From Laspinema palackyanum D2c (GTDB lineage Bacteria; Cyanobacteriota; Cyanobacteriia; Cyanobacteriales; Laspinemataceae): a stretch of DNA of 64,000 nucleotides. Position numbers and translations under genes: made by a program. Where the stretch lies: NCBI RefSeq assembly GCF_025370875.1, contig NZ_JAMXFD010000026.1, forward strand, positions 34,006 through 98,005, given 5' to 3'. The notes under the pieces are model-generated. The model made no database searches, had not been told where the DNA came from, and saw only the letters and a program-made list of their open reading frames with translations. Below are positions 27,958-36,773 of this stretch, piece by piece (the first letter of the stretch is position 1; each line of letters starts with the position of its first letter).

Positions 27958-29562
27958 CTAAAAGATTCCCCGTTTGCCATTGGGTTTAATGGTTAACCAG
28001 TTGGTGCGGGCCATCGCCAGTTGGGTTTCGCTGATTCTGGCCCCGGTGAGGTTGGCCCCGCAGAGGTTGGCCCCGCGTAGATTGGCTTGGGTAAAGGAGG
28101 CTTCCATCAAGTCCGCCCCTCGGAGGTCCGCGCCTTCTAAATTGGCATTGACAAAATAGGCTTTGGTTAAATTGCTATCCCGTAGACAAGCTTTGACTAA
28201 ACTGGCACGTCCGAAGTTGGCACTTACGAGGTCCGACCCTTGGAAGTTGACGCGATTGAGCTTGGCGTCATAAAAATTAGCGCCGGATAGGGTAGAGGAC
28301 CGCAAGTCTAAGCCTGTGAGATTGCAGTCGCCAAAGTCTCGTTTGCCCTTGCCATAAGCAAGGCGAACTGCCTTGGCATCTAAGATGCCATCACTGGCAA
28401 CACTGGAAGGGGCTAAGGTTTGGGTACGAAAGCTCGTGGCAAAACTGGGATTAGAATTCATCGCTGAATTTAAGGCAGTGGCCCCGCGACTGGCGGCTTT
28501 GGCCTTTTTATTGGCGCGGCGCGTTCGCAGTAATTCCACTTCTCGGGCGGCAGGGGATAATGCGTGGTGATTTTTTTCTTCGAGTCGGGTTTCTTCTTCT
28601 TGCTGGGATACGTCTTTGCGTCGCGTCGAGAGTCCTTCGGAAAGGGTTTGACGGTGGGATTCTACATCGAGGGCGCGGAGGGCTTCTTCTGGGCTTTGGT
28701 AGCGATCGCGCACGGAAGCTGCCAGCATTTTTTCCAGGACCGCTGCAAAACTATCACTGACATAAACGAAGGGACGCCAGATCAGTTCGGTTGTCATCGG
28801 GTCATAGTCGAAATGCTTGGGGGATTTGCCGGTGAGCAGATACAGGCAAGTGGCTCCCACGGCATAGATATCACTGGCATACACCGGGCGCAATGCCATT
28901 TGTTCTTGGGGGGCAAAACCCGGGGTCCCGATCGCAAAAGAGGTAAAGGCGGTTTCTCCGGTGGAATTGGCGTTGAGCAATGCAGTTTGACTCACTTGGT
29001 CCTTGACTGCCCCAAAGTCAATCAAAACTAACTGATTATCCACGTCCCGGCGAATGATATTGGCGGGTTTGATATCCCGATGGATGACTTCATTATCATG
29101 CAGATATTTGACCAAGGGCAGGATTTCCCGCAGAAATTGTTTGACCGCAAATTCGCTAAAAGGTCCATTGCGCTTGGCTTCTTGTTTGAGGGTTTGACCC
29201 CCAACATATTCCTGAACTAAATAAAATTGGCGATCGCTTTCAAAGTAATCTAGGAGTCTAGGGACTTGGGGATGATTGCCAATTTTCCCCAAGGTTTTCG
29301 CCTCGCGCTCAAATAGTTGCCTTGCCATGTCCAGCACCCGAGGCGAGGTTGAGGCGGGGCGCAGTTGCTTAATCACGCAGACAGGCTTTCCAGGCAATAG
29401 GTCGTCTACGGCTACAAACGTAGCTCCAAAACCACCTTGACCCAATGCTTTAAGTACGCGATAGCGATCGCGCAGGAGTAAATTTGAGCCACAGGCTTGA
29501 CACTGGAGGGCTTCGTCGGCATTTTTAGGTTCCGGACAGGCGGGATTGACGCAGTAGCTCAT
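27958..29562 (-). CDS. spkB: Ser/Thr protein kinase with pentapeptide repeats, SpkB-like
   Basis: The 534-residue protein opens with a Cys motif (MSYCVNPACPEP, then CQACG at about 20-24). A kinase domain follows (about 33-300) with [28 protein letters not shown] and LIDFGAVKD. A basic linker leads to pentapeptide repeats at about 400-520 (ANLRG ANLCG ANLTG). This order matches SpkB of Synechocystis, whose N-terminal Cys motif is needed for activity and which is linked to motility and oxidative stress. The symbol rests on domain order and not on a search; cyanobacteria have several such paralogues. It is the third protein-phosphorylation gene within 9 kb and is separated from the others by pheT. 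Confidence 0.85.
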   Translation of the reverse strand: MSYCVNPACPEPKNADEALQCQACGSNLLLRDRYRVLKALGQGGFGATFVAVDDLLPGKPVCVIKQLRPASTSPRVLDMARQLFEREAKTLGKIGNHPQVPRLLDYFESDRQFYLVQEYVGGQTLKQEAKRNGPFSEFAVKQFLREILPLVKYLHDNEVIHRDIKPANIIRRDVDNQLVLIDFGAVKDQVSQTALLNANSTGETAFTSFAIGTPGFAPQEQMALRPVYASDIYAVGATCLYLLTGKSPKHFDYDPMTTELIWRPFVYVSDSFAAVLEKMLAASVRDRYQSPEEALRALDVESHRQTLSEGLSTRRKDVSQQEEETRLEEKNHHALSPAAREVELLRTRRANKKAKAASRGATALNSAMNSNPSFATSFRTQTLAPSSVASDGILDAKAVRLAYGKGKRDFGDCNLTGLDLRSSTLSGANFYDAKLNRVNFQGSDLVSANFGRASLVKACLRDSNLTKAYFVNANLEGADLRGADLMEASFTQANLRGANLCGANLTGARISETQLAMARTNWLTIKPNGKRGIF

Positions 29563-30049
29563 GAAACTTCACCTGATTGTTAAAACGGATGTTTTTTGAC
29601 CCCTTGAGCGAGTCGTTATAGATGCAAGACCCCTTTTGCTTCAAGCATAGCAAGTCATTTGAGTGAATCTATCCTTACCTTAGACCATTGGTTGAGAAGT
29701 CTCAAAGACAAGGGAGCCAATCTGGTAAAGGAATATCAAATTTATAAGGCGATTGTGTAAAGTCTTCGTAAATGCCACGGCGATCGAGATGGGACAAGCG
29801 CTCCTGATAGCGATCGCTCTATGCATGAGAGTTCCCTCAATTCCCCCTGAACAAACAAGGCCGCTCCGGTTTTTTCCGGAAATCTTCGACTTTAGTCGAG
29901 TTGGATCCTCCCTCGGCGCGATCGGTTATCTCAAAGGATCCTGTTTGGGATAATTTTCTCATTTAAGTGATTTTTGCAAAAAAACCCCCTATAGTGGCAA
30001 TTTCATAGTAGGGGCCATTCATGAATCACCCCAACCCCAGTCATTCTCT
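29563..30049. other. Upstream region of the SpkB-like kinase gene
   Basis: No reading frame with a ribosome binding site was seen. A weak inverted repeat CCCCCTATAGTGG/TAGTAGGGG lies at 29983-30015. Otherwise nothing recognisable. Confidence 0.4.
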
Positions 30050-30223
30050 TGAATTGTTCGTAGTAACGACTTCAGTCGTTCTCTTCAATTGTTCGTAGTA
30101 ACGACTTCAGTCGTTCTCTTGAATTGTTCGTAGTAACGACTTCAGTCGTTCTCTTGAATTGTTCGTAGTAACGACTTCAGTCGTTCTCTTCAATTGTTCG
30201 TAGTAACGACTTCAGTCGTTCTC
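30050..30223 (+). repeat. Five forward hairpin repeats, 35-base period
   Basis: Copies of GTTCGTAGTAACGACTTCAG plus TCGTT start at 30056, 30091, 30126, 30161 and 30196, separated by CTCTT[G/C]AATT. Spacing is exactly 35 bases. The core AACGACT-TC-AGTCGTT can form a 7-base-pair hairpin. Spacers are too short and too uniform for CRISPR. Confidence 0.9.
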
Positions 30224-30249
30224 CATGTTCACTAAAATTTGGCAACCGT

Positions 30250-30352
30250 TGCAACAACCTGAAAGTCTTATAAAATTGTGTTTGCAGTCGGTTTTTAACC
30301 GACTTTAGCTATTAGGCGGGGGTTTTAACCCCCGCCGGTTGTTGCCACTATG
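30250..30352. mobile_element. Partial MITE-like element between the repeat arrays
   Basis: It carries the family core AGGCGGGGGTTTTAACCCCC, the TTTGCAGTCGGTTTTTAACC hairpin and CAACAACC/GGTTGTTG ends. It lacks the GACATCTTGC termini seen at 14224 and 34791. It occupies the centre between forward and inverted hairpin arrays. Confidence 0.65.
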
Positions 30353-30366
30353 AACGAAGACAAGAG

Positions 30367-30494
30367 AACGACTGAAGTCGTTACTACGAACGAAGACAAG
30401 AGAACGACTGAAGTCGTTACTACGAACGAAGACAAGAGAACGACTGAAGTCGTTACTACGAACTAAGAGAACGACTGAAGTCGTTACTACGAAC
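30367..30494 (-). repeat. Four inverted hairpin repeats
   Basis: Copies of AACGACTGAAGTCGTTACTA plus CGAAC start at 30367, 30403, 30439 and 30470, separated by GAAGACAAGAG or TAAGAG. They mirror the five forward copies at 30050-30223, so a transcript could fold over about 440 bases. Confidence 0.9.
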
Positions 30495-30510
30495 TAAGAA
30501 AAAAAGAAAG

Positions 30511-30546
30511 AGGTAAAATAAAGGCGGGTTCATAGAACCCGCCTTT
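30511..30546 (-). terminator. Terminator of the DUF427 gene
   Basis: Arms AAAGGCGGGTT (30520-30530) and AACCCGCCTTT (30536-30546) pair perfectly. On the minus strand, the hairpin is followed by a T-rich run. It begins 9 bases after the stop codon. Confidence 0.75.
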
Positions 30547-30554
30547 AGAACAGC

Positions 30555-30839
30555 TTAGAGTTCTACCTTGACTCCACGCCAGAAGGCGACATATCCTTTA
30601 ATTTGCTTGGCAGCATCTTTAACATTGGGATAGTACCAGGCGGCATCTTTATTCACCTCACCCTCAACCACGATATCGTAATAACTGGCTTGACCCTTCC
30701 AAGGGCAATTGGTGTGGGTATTACTCTCTTGGAAATATTCCGACTTGATGGAGTCAGGGGGAAAATATTGGTTTCCTTCCACAACTTCACAGCGATCGCT
30801 CTCGGCTAAGATGGCTCCATTCCATAAGGCTTTGGGCAT
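30555..30839 (-). CDS. DUF427 family protein
   Basis: The 94-residue product starts MPKALWNGAILAESDRCEVV and contains the family core YFPPDSI, then TNCPWKGQASYYD and AWYYPNVKDAAKQIKGYVAF. DUF427 proteins are small beta-rich proteins of unknown function that are common in bacteria. CAGGAGT 12 bases before the ATG is a good ribosome binding site, and a clear terminator follows. It looks monocistronic and complete. Confidence 0.9.
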   Translation of the reverse strand: MPKALWNGAILAESDRCEVVEGNQYFPPDSIKSEYFQESNTHTNCPWKGQASYYDIVVEGEVNKDAAWYYPNVKDAAKQIKGYVAFWRGVKVEL

Positions 30840-30918
30840 GATAGGTTACTCCTGATGTAAGGGTCTGTTCACCATTATGAGCCGATCGCGGGGCAAGTGG
30901 TGTAGATTCTGGGGAAAA

Positions 30919-31236
30919 CTAACCCTCCATTTCCACGGCGATCGTCCTCACCAAGCAGCGCAGTTTCGCTGCGGGACACCAGGCACAGCTATCGTGAAGT
31001 TTGGTGGAAGAACGAGCACAAACCGAGTTCAGCCAAAGTTCTCCCGTGATTGGACAGACGAAGGTGTTGGGGTCGATCGCCCGTTGTCGGTATGCCGCTA
31101 AACAAATCACAGGACCCCCTTCCGATAACGGTTGCCCAACCGTTGAGGGGGTTCCGTCAGGGGGGGCGGGTGGGAGCATTCTCATCCGACTCCACCGATG
31201 CTGGGTGGTTGGATGCCTTAATAAAGGCGTTCCCAT
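30919..31236 (-). CDS. Small Cys-rich protein of unknown function
   Basis: ATG 31236 is preceded by GTGAGGAGAAAC, one of the best ribosome binding sites in the window, which fixes the start and supports this as a gene; the open frame extends 24 residues further upstream. The 105-residue product has a Pro/Ser-rich first half and then six Cys in its second half (ICLAAYRQ, FVCPITGELW, SVCARS, SCAWCP, LRCLV). That suggests a small metal-binding or disulfide domain. I do not recognise a family. It lies upstream of the DUF427 gene on the same strand and is divergent from recQ. Confidence 0.55.
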   Translation of the reverse strand: MGTPLLRHPTTQHRWSRMRMLPPAPPDGTPSTVGQPLSEGGPVICLAAYRQRAIDPNTFVCPITGELWLNSVCARSSTKLHDSCAWCPAAKLRCLVRTIAVEMEG

Positions 31237-31430
31237 GTTTCTCCTCACATCACTTAAGTTATAAAAAAGCATCAGGCTGGCAAGTCTCATCTCAATCCTT
31301 GTCAGCAAAGGCTACATCGAAACTTCTAGCGAACAGACCCGGTGACCGGATAAAATCAACGATCAGGACCTTAACCCCAAATACCCACTCAATTTAAGCA
31401 TGATGAGGGTCGGTGACCCGATAAAATAAG

Positions 31431-34250
31431 GTGAAACTCAACGACAAACAGCGAGCCATGTCAGGCATCAGCCCCTTAAACGCCACTGCCCCGAATCAGT
31501 TAGAGCGATCGCTCAAGCATTTTTTTGGGCATGATAGCTTTCGTCCGGGACAGCGAGAAATTGTCGAAGCCGCCCTCCAAAATCGGGACCTGCTGATCGT
31601 CATGCCCACTGGGGGCGGTAAGTCTTTGTGCTTTCAACTCCCGGCCCTCCTGCGAAAAGGGATAACCGTGGTGGTTTCCCCCCTGATTGCCTTGATGCAG
31701 GATCAAGTCGAATCCCTCAAAAATAACGGCATTGCCTGCACCTTTCTCAATAGCACCCTGAGTTGGGAAGAGTCGCGATCGCGGGAAACCGCCATTCTCC
31801 AAGGTGAAATCAAACTCCTCTATGTCGCCCCAGAACGTCTGCTGAGTGAACGATTTCTGCCCTTCATGGACATGGTACGCGCTCAAGTTGGCATCTGTGG
31901 GTTTGCGATCGATGAAGCCCATTGCGTCTCGGAATGGGGCCATGACTTCCGCCCGGAATATCGGCAAATGCAACTGTTGCGCCAGCGCTATCCAGAAATT
32001 CCCATGATGGCCCTGACTGCTACGGCAACCGATCGCGTCCGTCAAGACATTACCCAACAACTGGCCCTGCGTGACCCCAAAATTCACATCGCCAGTTTTA
32101 ACCGCCCTAACCTCTATTACGAAGTTCGTCAAAAAACCAAGCAATCTTATCGAGAATTAGTCAAGCTGATTCTCGAAAGCAAGGGTTCAGGAATTATCTA
32201 CTGTCTCAGTCGTCGCCGCGTAGATGAAATCGCCTATAAATTACAGCGCGAAGGTATTGATGCCATCCCCTATCATGCCGGAATGAACGATGAGGATCGC
32301 AGTAACAATCAAACCCGCTTTATTCGGGATGATGCTCAGGTGATTGTCGCGACCATTGCCTTTGGCATGGGCATCAATAAACCCGATGTCCGTTTTGTAG
32401 TGCATTATGATTTACCCCGGAATATTGAAGGCTATTACCAAGAATCGGGACGGGCAGGACGGGATGGAGAACCGGCGAATTGTACGATGTTTTTTGGCTA
32501 TGGTGATATTAAAACCATTGAGTATATTATAGACCAAAAAACCGATGTTGATGAACAACGAATTGCTCGTCAGCAGTTGCGACAAATTATTAATTATTCA
32601 GAAAGTACGGTTTGTCGGCGCACCATTCAACTGGGATATTTTGGGGAACGGTTTCCGGGAAATTGTGAAAACTGTGATAATTGTAGACATCCCAACCCCA
32701 CAGAAGATTGGACCATTGAAGCGATGAAGTTCCTCTCCTGCGTGGCCCGTTGCAAGGAACGATTTGGGATGAATTATATTATCGATGTGTTGCGGGGTTC
32801 TAAAAATCAGAAGGTTTTAAAATATGGGCATGAAACGCTCTCGACTTATGGGATTGGATTAGATAAAACCGCTGATGAGTGGAAAATGCTGGGCCGATCG
32901 CTGATTCATCAAGGGTTAGTGGAAGAAACCACCGATGGGTATTCGGTTCTCAAGTTAAATGAGGGCAGTTGGGAGGTGATGCGAAAGCAACGGCAGGTAT
33001 TCATTGCGGTTCCGAAAGCGCCGGTGAATACAGACATGACCGATCGCGATCGCAAAAAGGCCGAGGTGGAAATGTTGCTTGATCGTCTGAGATCGCTGCG
33101 GAAGGAAATCGCCGATGAGCAATCTGTCGCCCCTTATATGGTGTTTGCAGATTCGACCCTGCGATTAATGGCGCAGCAACGTCCCCAAACCTTAGATGAA
33201 TTTGGCAATCTCTCGGGAGTGGTGGGATATAAAGTTGACCAATATGGCGATCGCTTTGTGACAGAAATTTGCGAGTATTGTCGAACTTATGGACTCTCTT
33301 CTGTCGGGATGAATCGCGGCAGCAATGGCGGTGGGGAGTTGGATGCGACTGGGGACGAGTTATTTGAGCAGTTGCGCGTCCTACGCCAAGAAATTGCTAA
33401 TGAGCGAGGGGTTCCGCCCTTTCTGGTTTTTCAAGATAGTACCTTGAAAGCGATCGCCCAGGAACGTCCCCAATCTTTGGCGGCATTGAAACAAATCTAC
33501 GGGGTGGGAGAGTATAAACTGGCGGAATATGGCGATCGTTTTATTACAGAAATTCACAACTATTGTCAACAACGAGGACTCCAAGAAAACGCACTCACTG
33601 TCATTTCTAAATCAGGGGAGTTGGATGCAGCGGGGGAAGAGTTATTTGAGCAGTTGCGCGTCCTGCGCCAGGAAATTGCCAATGAGCGAGGAGTTCCGCC
33701 CTTTGTGGTTTTTCAAGATATTACCTTGAAAGCGATGGCCCAAGAACGTCCCCAATCTTTGGCGGCATTGAAACAAATCTACGGGGTGGGAAAGCATAAA
33801 CTGGCGGAATATGGCGAGCGGTTTATTACCGCAATTCAAGCCTACTGTCAACCCAGAGGACTGGAGGAAAGCGCGCCGCCGGACATTCTTGAATCAGAGG
33901 TGAAGTCCGACCCTTCTTTTACTCAGTTACTCACCCTAGAATACCATCAAAAGGGGATGAGTATTGCGGAAATTGCGGCGAAGCGAAATCTGAAAGAGAC
34001 CCGGGTGGAATATCATTTAATTGAACTGCTGGAAATGGAGCAGCCGGTGGATATTCACCGCTTGGTTCCAGTGCAACGGCAGCAGGTGATTATCCAAGCA
34101 TTGGAATTATTGGGTTCTAATCTGCTGAGGCCAGTTTATGAACATTTGGAGGAAAAATATAGCTACAATGAGCTGAGGTTAGTTCGGGCGGCTTGGCAAC
34201 GGAATCTCTGTGGGAATCTTCAGTCTGTAGAGGATGAATTGGAGTTTTAA
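31431..34250 (+). CDS. recQ: RecQ-type ATP-dependent DNA helicase with three HRDC domains
   Basis: The helicase core (about 30-360) shows MPTGGGKSLCF, DEAHCVSEWGHDFRPEY, TATATDRVR and ESGRAGRDG. A RecQ zinc-binding region (CRRTIQLGYFGE, CENCDNC) and an RQC winged helix follow. Three HRDC domains lie at about 543-622, 641-720 and 735-815, then a C-terminal HTH_40-like region (about 825-935). RecQ unwinds recombination and stalled-fork intermediates. Typical bacterial RecQ has one HRDC and about 600 residues, so 939 is long. HRDC 2 and 3 are nearly identical, a 94-residue tandem duplication. The frame starts with GTG 31431 directly after AAGG; ATG 31458 (MSGISPLNATAP) is an alternative. Confidence 0.93.
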   Translation: MKLNDKQRAMSGISPLNATAPNQLERSLKHFFGHDSFRPGQREIVEAALQNRDLLIVMPTGGGKSLCFQLPALLRKGITVVVSPLIALMQDQVESLKNNGIACTFLNSTLSWEESRSRETAILQGEIKLLYVAPERLLSERFLPFMDMVRAQVGICGFAIDEAHCVSEWGHDFRPEYRQMQLLRQRYPEIPMMALTATATDRVRQDITQQLALRDPKIHIASFNRPNLYYEVRQKTKQSYRELVKLILESKGSGIIYCLSRRRVDEIAYKLQREGIDAIPYHAGMNDEDRSNNQTRFIRDDAQVIVATIAFGMGINKPDVRFVVHYDLPRNIEGYYQESGRAGRDGEPANCTMFFGYGDIKTIEYIIDQKTDVDEQRIARQQLRQIINYSESTVCRRTIQLGYFGERFPGNCENCDNCRHPNPTEDWTIEAMKFLSCVARCKERFGMNYIIDVLRGSKNQKVLKYGHETLSTYGIGLDKTADEWKMLGRSLIHQGLVEETTDGYSVLKLNEGSWEVMRKQRQVFIAVPKAPVNTDMTDRDRKKAEVEMLLDRLRSLRKEIADEQSVAPYMVFADSTLRLMAQQRPQTLDEFGNLSGVVGYKVDQYGDRFVTEICEYCRTYGLSSVGMNRGSNGGGELDATGDELFEQLRVLRQEIANERGVPPFLVFQDSTLKAIAQERPQSLAALKQIYGVGEYKLAEYGDRFITEIHNYCQQRGLQENALTVISKSGELDAAGEELFEQLRVLRQEIANERGVPPFVVFQDITLKAMAQERPQSLAALKQIYGVGKHKLAEYGERFITAIQAYCQPRGLEESAPPDILESEVKSDPSFTQLLTLEYHQKGMSIAEIAAKRNLKETRVEYHLIELLEMEQPVDIHRLVPVQRQQVIIQALELLGSNLLRPVYEHLEEKYSYNELRLVRAAWQRNLCGNLQSVEDELEF
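33336..33870 (+). repeat. In-gene tandem duplication of an HRDC domain
   Basis: The DNA encoding HRDC 2 and HRDC 3 of recQ is nearly identical with a period of 282 bases (for example TATTTGAGCAGTTGCGCGTC at 33361 and 33643). Such long identity indicates a recent duplication. Confidence 0.85.
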
Positions 34251-34431
34251 ACGGGTGATGGATTGACGGGGTTGCTCTCGGTTAAGGGTGCTAATAATGG
34301 TAAGGTGGAAACAGACAAGGCAGGATGAGGAAGGAGAGATTCGAGTTAGGGCAATGCACCGTCCGAACTTGCCTCCTCCCGACTCTACTTGGCATTAAAT
34401 TAGCAAGTTTTGTGACCCAGAGGAGGCAGTC

Positions 34432-34770
34432 ATGACCGAGTTTATGGATTTTCTCAGACATAAATATGCTTATGTGGCGATCGGGGAATTCAAACCGGGT
34501 AAATTTGAAGAAGCCAAGCAATTGTACGCCAAAGCCGTCTCTACTTACACCCAAGGGTTTAAGGGAGCCTATTTACTGCAACAGCCAAATACCGATAAAG
34601 GGATTGCGGTGATTTTTTGGGATGATATCGACGCGATGGAGTCTAACCACAGTGAGGCTTATGCGGCAATTTTAAACGAAATTTCCCATCTATTTGCCAA
34701 ACCCCCGAGCACAGGGTTCTATGACGTTTGTACCGAATTTCCGGCACCGGAGTCTGTGGCAGTGGAGTAA
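34432..34770 (+). CDS. Antibiotic-biosynthesis-monooxygenase-like (ABM, dimeric alpha/beta barrel) protein
   Basis: The 112-residue product reads KYAYVAIGEFKPGKFEEAKQ at the front and then YTQGFKGAYLLQQP and GIAVIFWDDIDAME. Strand-helix-strand organisation and the F..G.f.e...l....v lead are typical of ABM-like ferredoxin folds that work as dimers, some cleaving haem or oxidising quinols. No catalytic residue could be assigned. AGAGGAGG 7 bases before the ATG is an excellent ribosome binding site. The gene stands alone between recQ and a MITE-like element that begins 20 bases after its stop codon. Confidence 0.75.
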   Translation: MTEFMDFLRHKYAYVAIGEFKPGKFEEAKQLYAKAVSTYTQGFKGAYLLQQPNTDKGIAVIFWDDIDAMESNHSEAYAAILNEISHLFAKPPSTGFYDVCTEFPAPESVAVE

Positions 34771-34790
34771 ATCAAAAGTCAGTTAAACCC

Positions 34791-35209
34791 GACATCTTGC
34801 ACCATTCTCAACAACCGGCGGGGGTTAAAACGATTGGCGGCCTCATAGCTTGCATTCGGTTAAAAACCGACTGCAAGTCTTATCCAGTGGTGTTTTCAGT
34901 CGGTTTCAACTGACATCTTGCACCCTTCACAACACCCGGCGGGGGATAAATCCCCCGCCTCATAGCTAAAGTCGGTTAAAAACCGACTGTAAGTCTTATC
35001 CAGTTGTGTTTTCAGTCGGTTTCAACCGACTTTAGCTGTTAGGCGGGGGTTTTAACCCCCGCCGGGTGTCGCCTGCTGCAAGATGTCAGTTAAACCCGAC
35101 TGAAAGCCTCATCCAGCTAATGTTCTTAGTCGGTTTCTAACCGAATGCAAGCTATGAGGCCGCCAATCATTTTAACCCCCGCCGGTTGTTGTGAAGGGTG
35201 CAAGATGTC
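34791..35209. mobile_element. Nested MITE-like element with GACATCTTGC terminal repeats
   Basis: Outer termini are GACATCTTGCACC (34791-34803) and GGTGCAAGATGTC (35197-35209). A second pair of the same termini sits inside (34911-34920 and 35079-35088), so one copy seems to be inserted inside another. Internal features are ACCCGGCGGGGGATAAATCC, AGTCGGTTAAAAACCGACT and the AGGCGGGGGTTTTAACCCCC core. No protein is encoded. 35210-35601 holds nothing further that I recognise. Confidence 0.8.
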
Positions 35210-35601
35210 AAGAGGAAACGACTGGGACTGGGAGTAAACGGTGGGATGGGTGTCATCACGTCCAGGAGATCGCCACTGGTTAAAGAAATGTAGATTTTTC
35301 CTCCCCTTTGAGCCAATTTCACCCTAAATTTCTACCTTTTGAGAGAGCCCATCCCGGCCTACGACTGTGCTACAACTTAGGATAGAAACCAAATTTTGGT
35401 AAAAAATCTCTGCTTCCTTTGCAACTAATTTGATGCAGAAACCCGGGTTTTTCTCCTTCTTATCGAATACTATCCCCCTGTCTTAGGAATCGCTACTCAA
35501 CTGTTTTATCTCCAACTATAGTAACCCTCCATGAATTGTGTAGACGGGGCAATTCCTAGCACAGGGGCCTATATAAAATACCCAACTCTGGTTAACTTCT
35601 T

Positions 35602-36675
35602 ATGTCTCACTCTTTTTTACTCAGTCGAATTCTGCTTAAATTTGACCCTGAAACCCAGGAACGGGTGGGAGATTTATCCGCCGTTACCTTTACTCCCGAT
35701 GGTTCCTTATGGGTCGGTTCCGATGAATTGCTAACCCTCGAACGGCTTTCTCTGATTGAACCTTATGTGTATGGAAATCATCAAACCTTTGAAATCGGCG
35801 AATTTATTGAGTTATTTAATAACGAAGATGAAATCGATATCGAAGGAATGGATTACTCGGAGGGCTACCTTTGGTTTACCGGATCTCATAGTACAAAACG
35901 CAAAAAGCCGAAAGGGAAGAGTCCGGAAAAAGATATCAGCAGGCTGGCCCAAGTCAAAACCGAGGCCAATCGCTATTTAGTGGCAAGAATTCCCATTCAA
36001 GGGGGAATTCCCGTTCAAGGCTGTCCCGACCCATTCAATAGCGATCGCCAACTGACTGCGGCTTCCTTGGAAAAAACTGAAACCGGCAATATTCTAATAG
36101 ACGCCCTAGAAAAAGATGTTCATTTTGGTTCCATTATCGCCTCGGAGCTTCCCAGCAAAGAAAATGGATTAGATATCGAAGGATTGGCCGTTCGCGGGTC
36201 TAAAATTTTGATGGGGTTTCGCGGTCCTGTGCTCCGAGGTTGGGCGGTGATTATTCAACTCGAAGTCGAAGAAAGCGAACCGGGAATTTTAACCCTCAAA
36301 GAAATTGGCCCAGAAGGACGACTGTATAAAAAGCATTTTTTGGATCTCAGTGGGTTAGGAATTCGAGAAATATGTTTAGACGGCGATGATTTAATTGTTT
36401 TAGCCGGTCCAACTTTAGATTTAGACGGGGGAATGAAAATGTTCCGGTTGACCGGGGTATTTGAGCGGGAAGGAGATACCCTCATCGCCCAGGATGAGAC
36501 GGAATTAAAAGTTTTATTTGATTTACCGTTTAAGTTAGGAACCGATCGCGGGGAAGGGTTGGCCCTGATGCCTTGTTTGGGACAACCCAATTCTTTGTTA
36601 GTAGTTTATGATTCCCCGGACCCGGCGAGAATCGTTAATAATGATTCAGTCTTTGGAGATGTGTTTCGCCTGTGA
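35602..36675 (+). CDS. DUF3616 domain-containing protein
   Basis: The 357-residue protein has recurring beta-propeller-like stretches: LSAVTFTPDGSLWVGSDE, DIEGMDYSEGYLWFTGSH, NGLDIEGLAVRGSKILMGFR and DRGEGLALMP. These are the landmarks of DUF3616, a family of unknown function that probably folds as a propeller. No signal peptide was seen, so it should be cytosolic. A shared terminator separates it from the convergent secreted-protein gene. A second open frame starting upstream at 35531 is a shadow. Confidence 0.85.
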   Translation: MSHSFLLSRILLKFDPETQERVGDLSAVTFTPDGSLWVGSDELLTLERLSLIEPYVYGNHQTFEIGEFIELFNNEDEIDIEGMDYSEGYLWFTGSHSTKRKKPKGKSPEKDISRLAQVKTEANRYLVARIPIQGGIPVQGCPDPFNSDRQLTAASLEKTETGNILIDALEKDVHFGSIIASELPSKENGLDIEGLAVRGSKILMGFRGPVLRGWAVIIQLEVEESEPGILTLKEIGPEGRLYKKHFLDLSGLGIREICLDGDDLIVLAGPTLDLDGGMKMFRLTGVFEREGDTLIAQDETELKVLFDLPFKLGTDRGEGLALMPCLGQPNSLLVVYDSPDPARIVNNDSVFGDVFRL

Positions 36676-36721
36676 TCCTTCCTTGATGAAAAGATGAAAG
36701 GATTAAAACTGAAGTAATCGC

Positions 36722-36773
36722 AAGCAAAAGCAGGCTTCACCCCGGTGTCAGTGGGTGAAGTCTGTTTTTGCTT
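36722..36773. terminator. Bidirectional terminator between convergent genes
   Basis: Arms of 21 bases, AAGCAAAAGCAGGCTTCACC(C) and its near-complement ending GTCTGTTTTTGCTT, are separated by 10 bases with two wobble mismatches. A-rich and T-rich sides let it serve both directions. It overlaps the stop codon of the leftward gene by two bases. Confidence 0.75.

Noticed and set aside
30050..30494. Regular 35-base repeats considered as a CRISPR array
   Set aside because: The sequence between repeats is short and nearly constant, copies occur in both orientations, and no cas genes are near.
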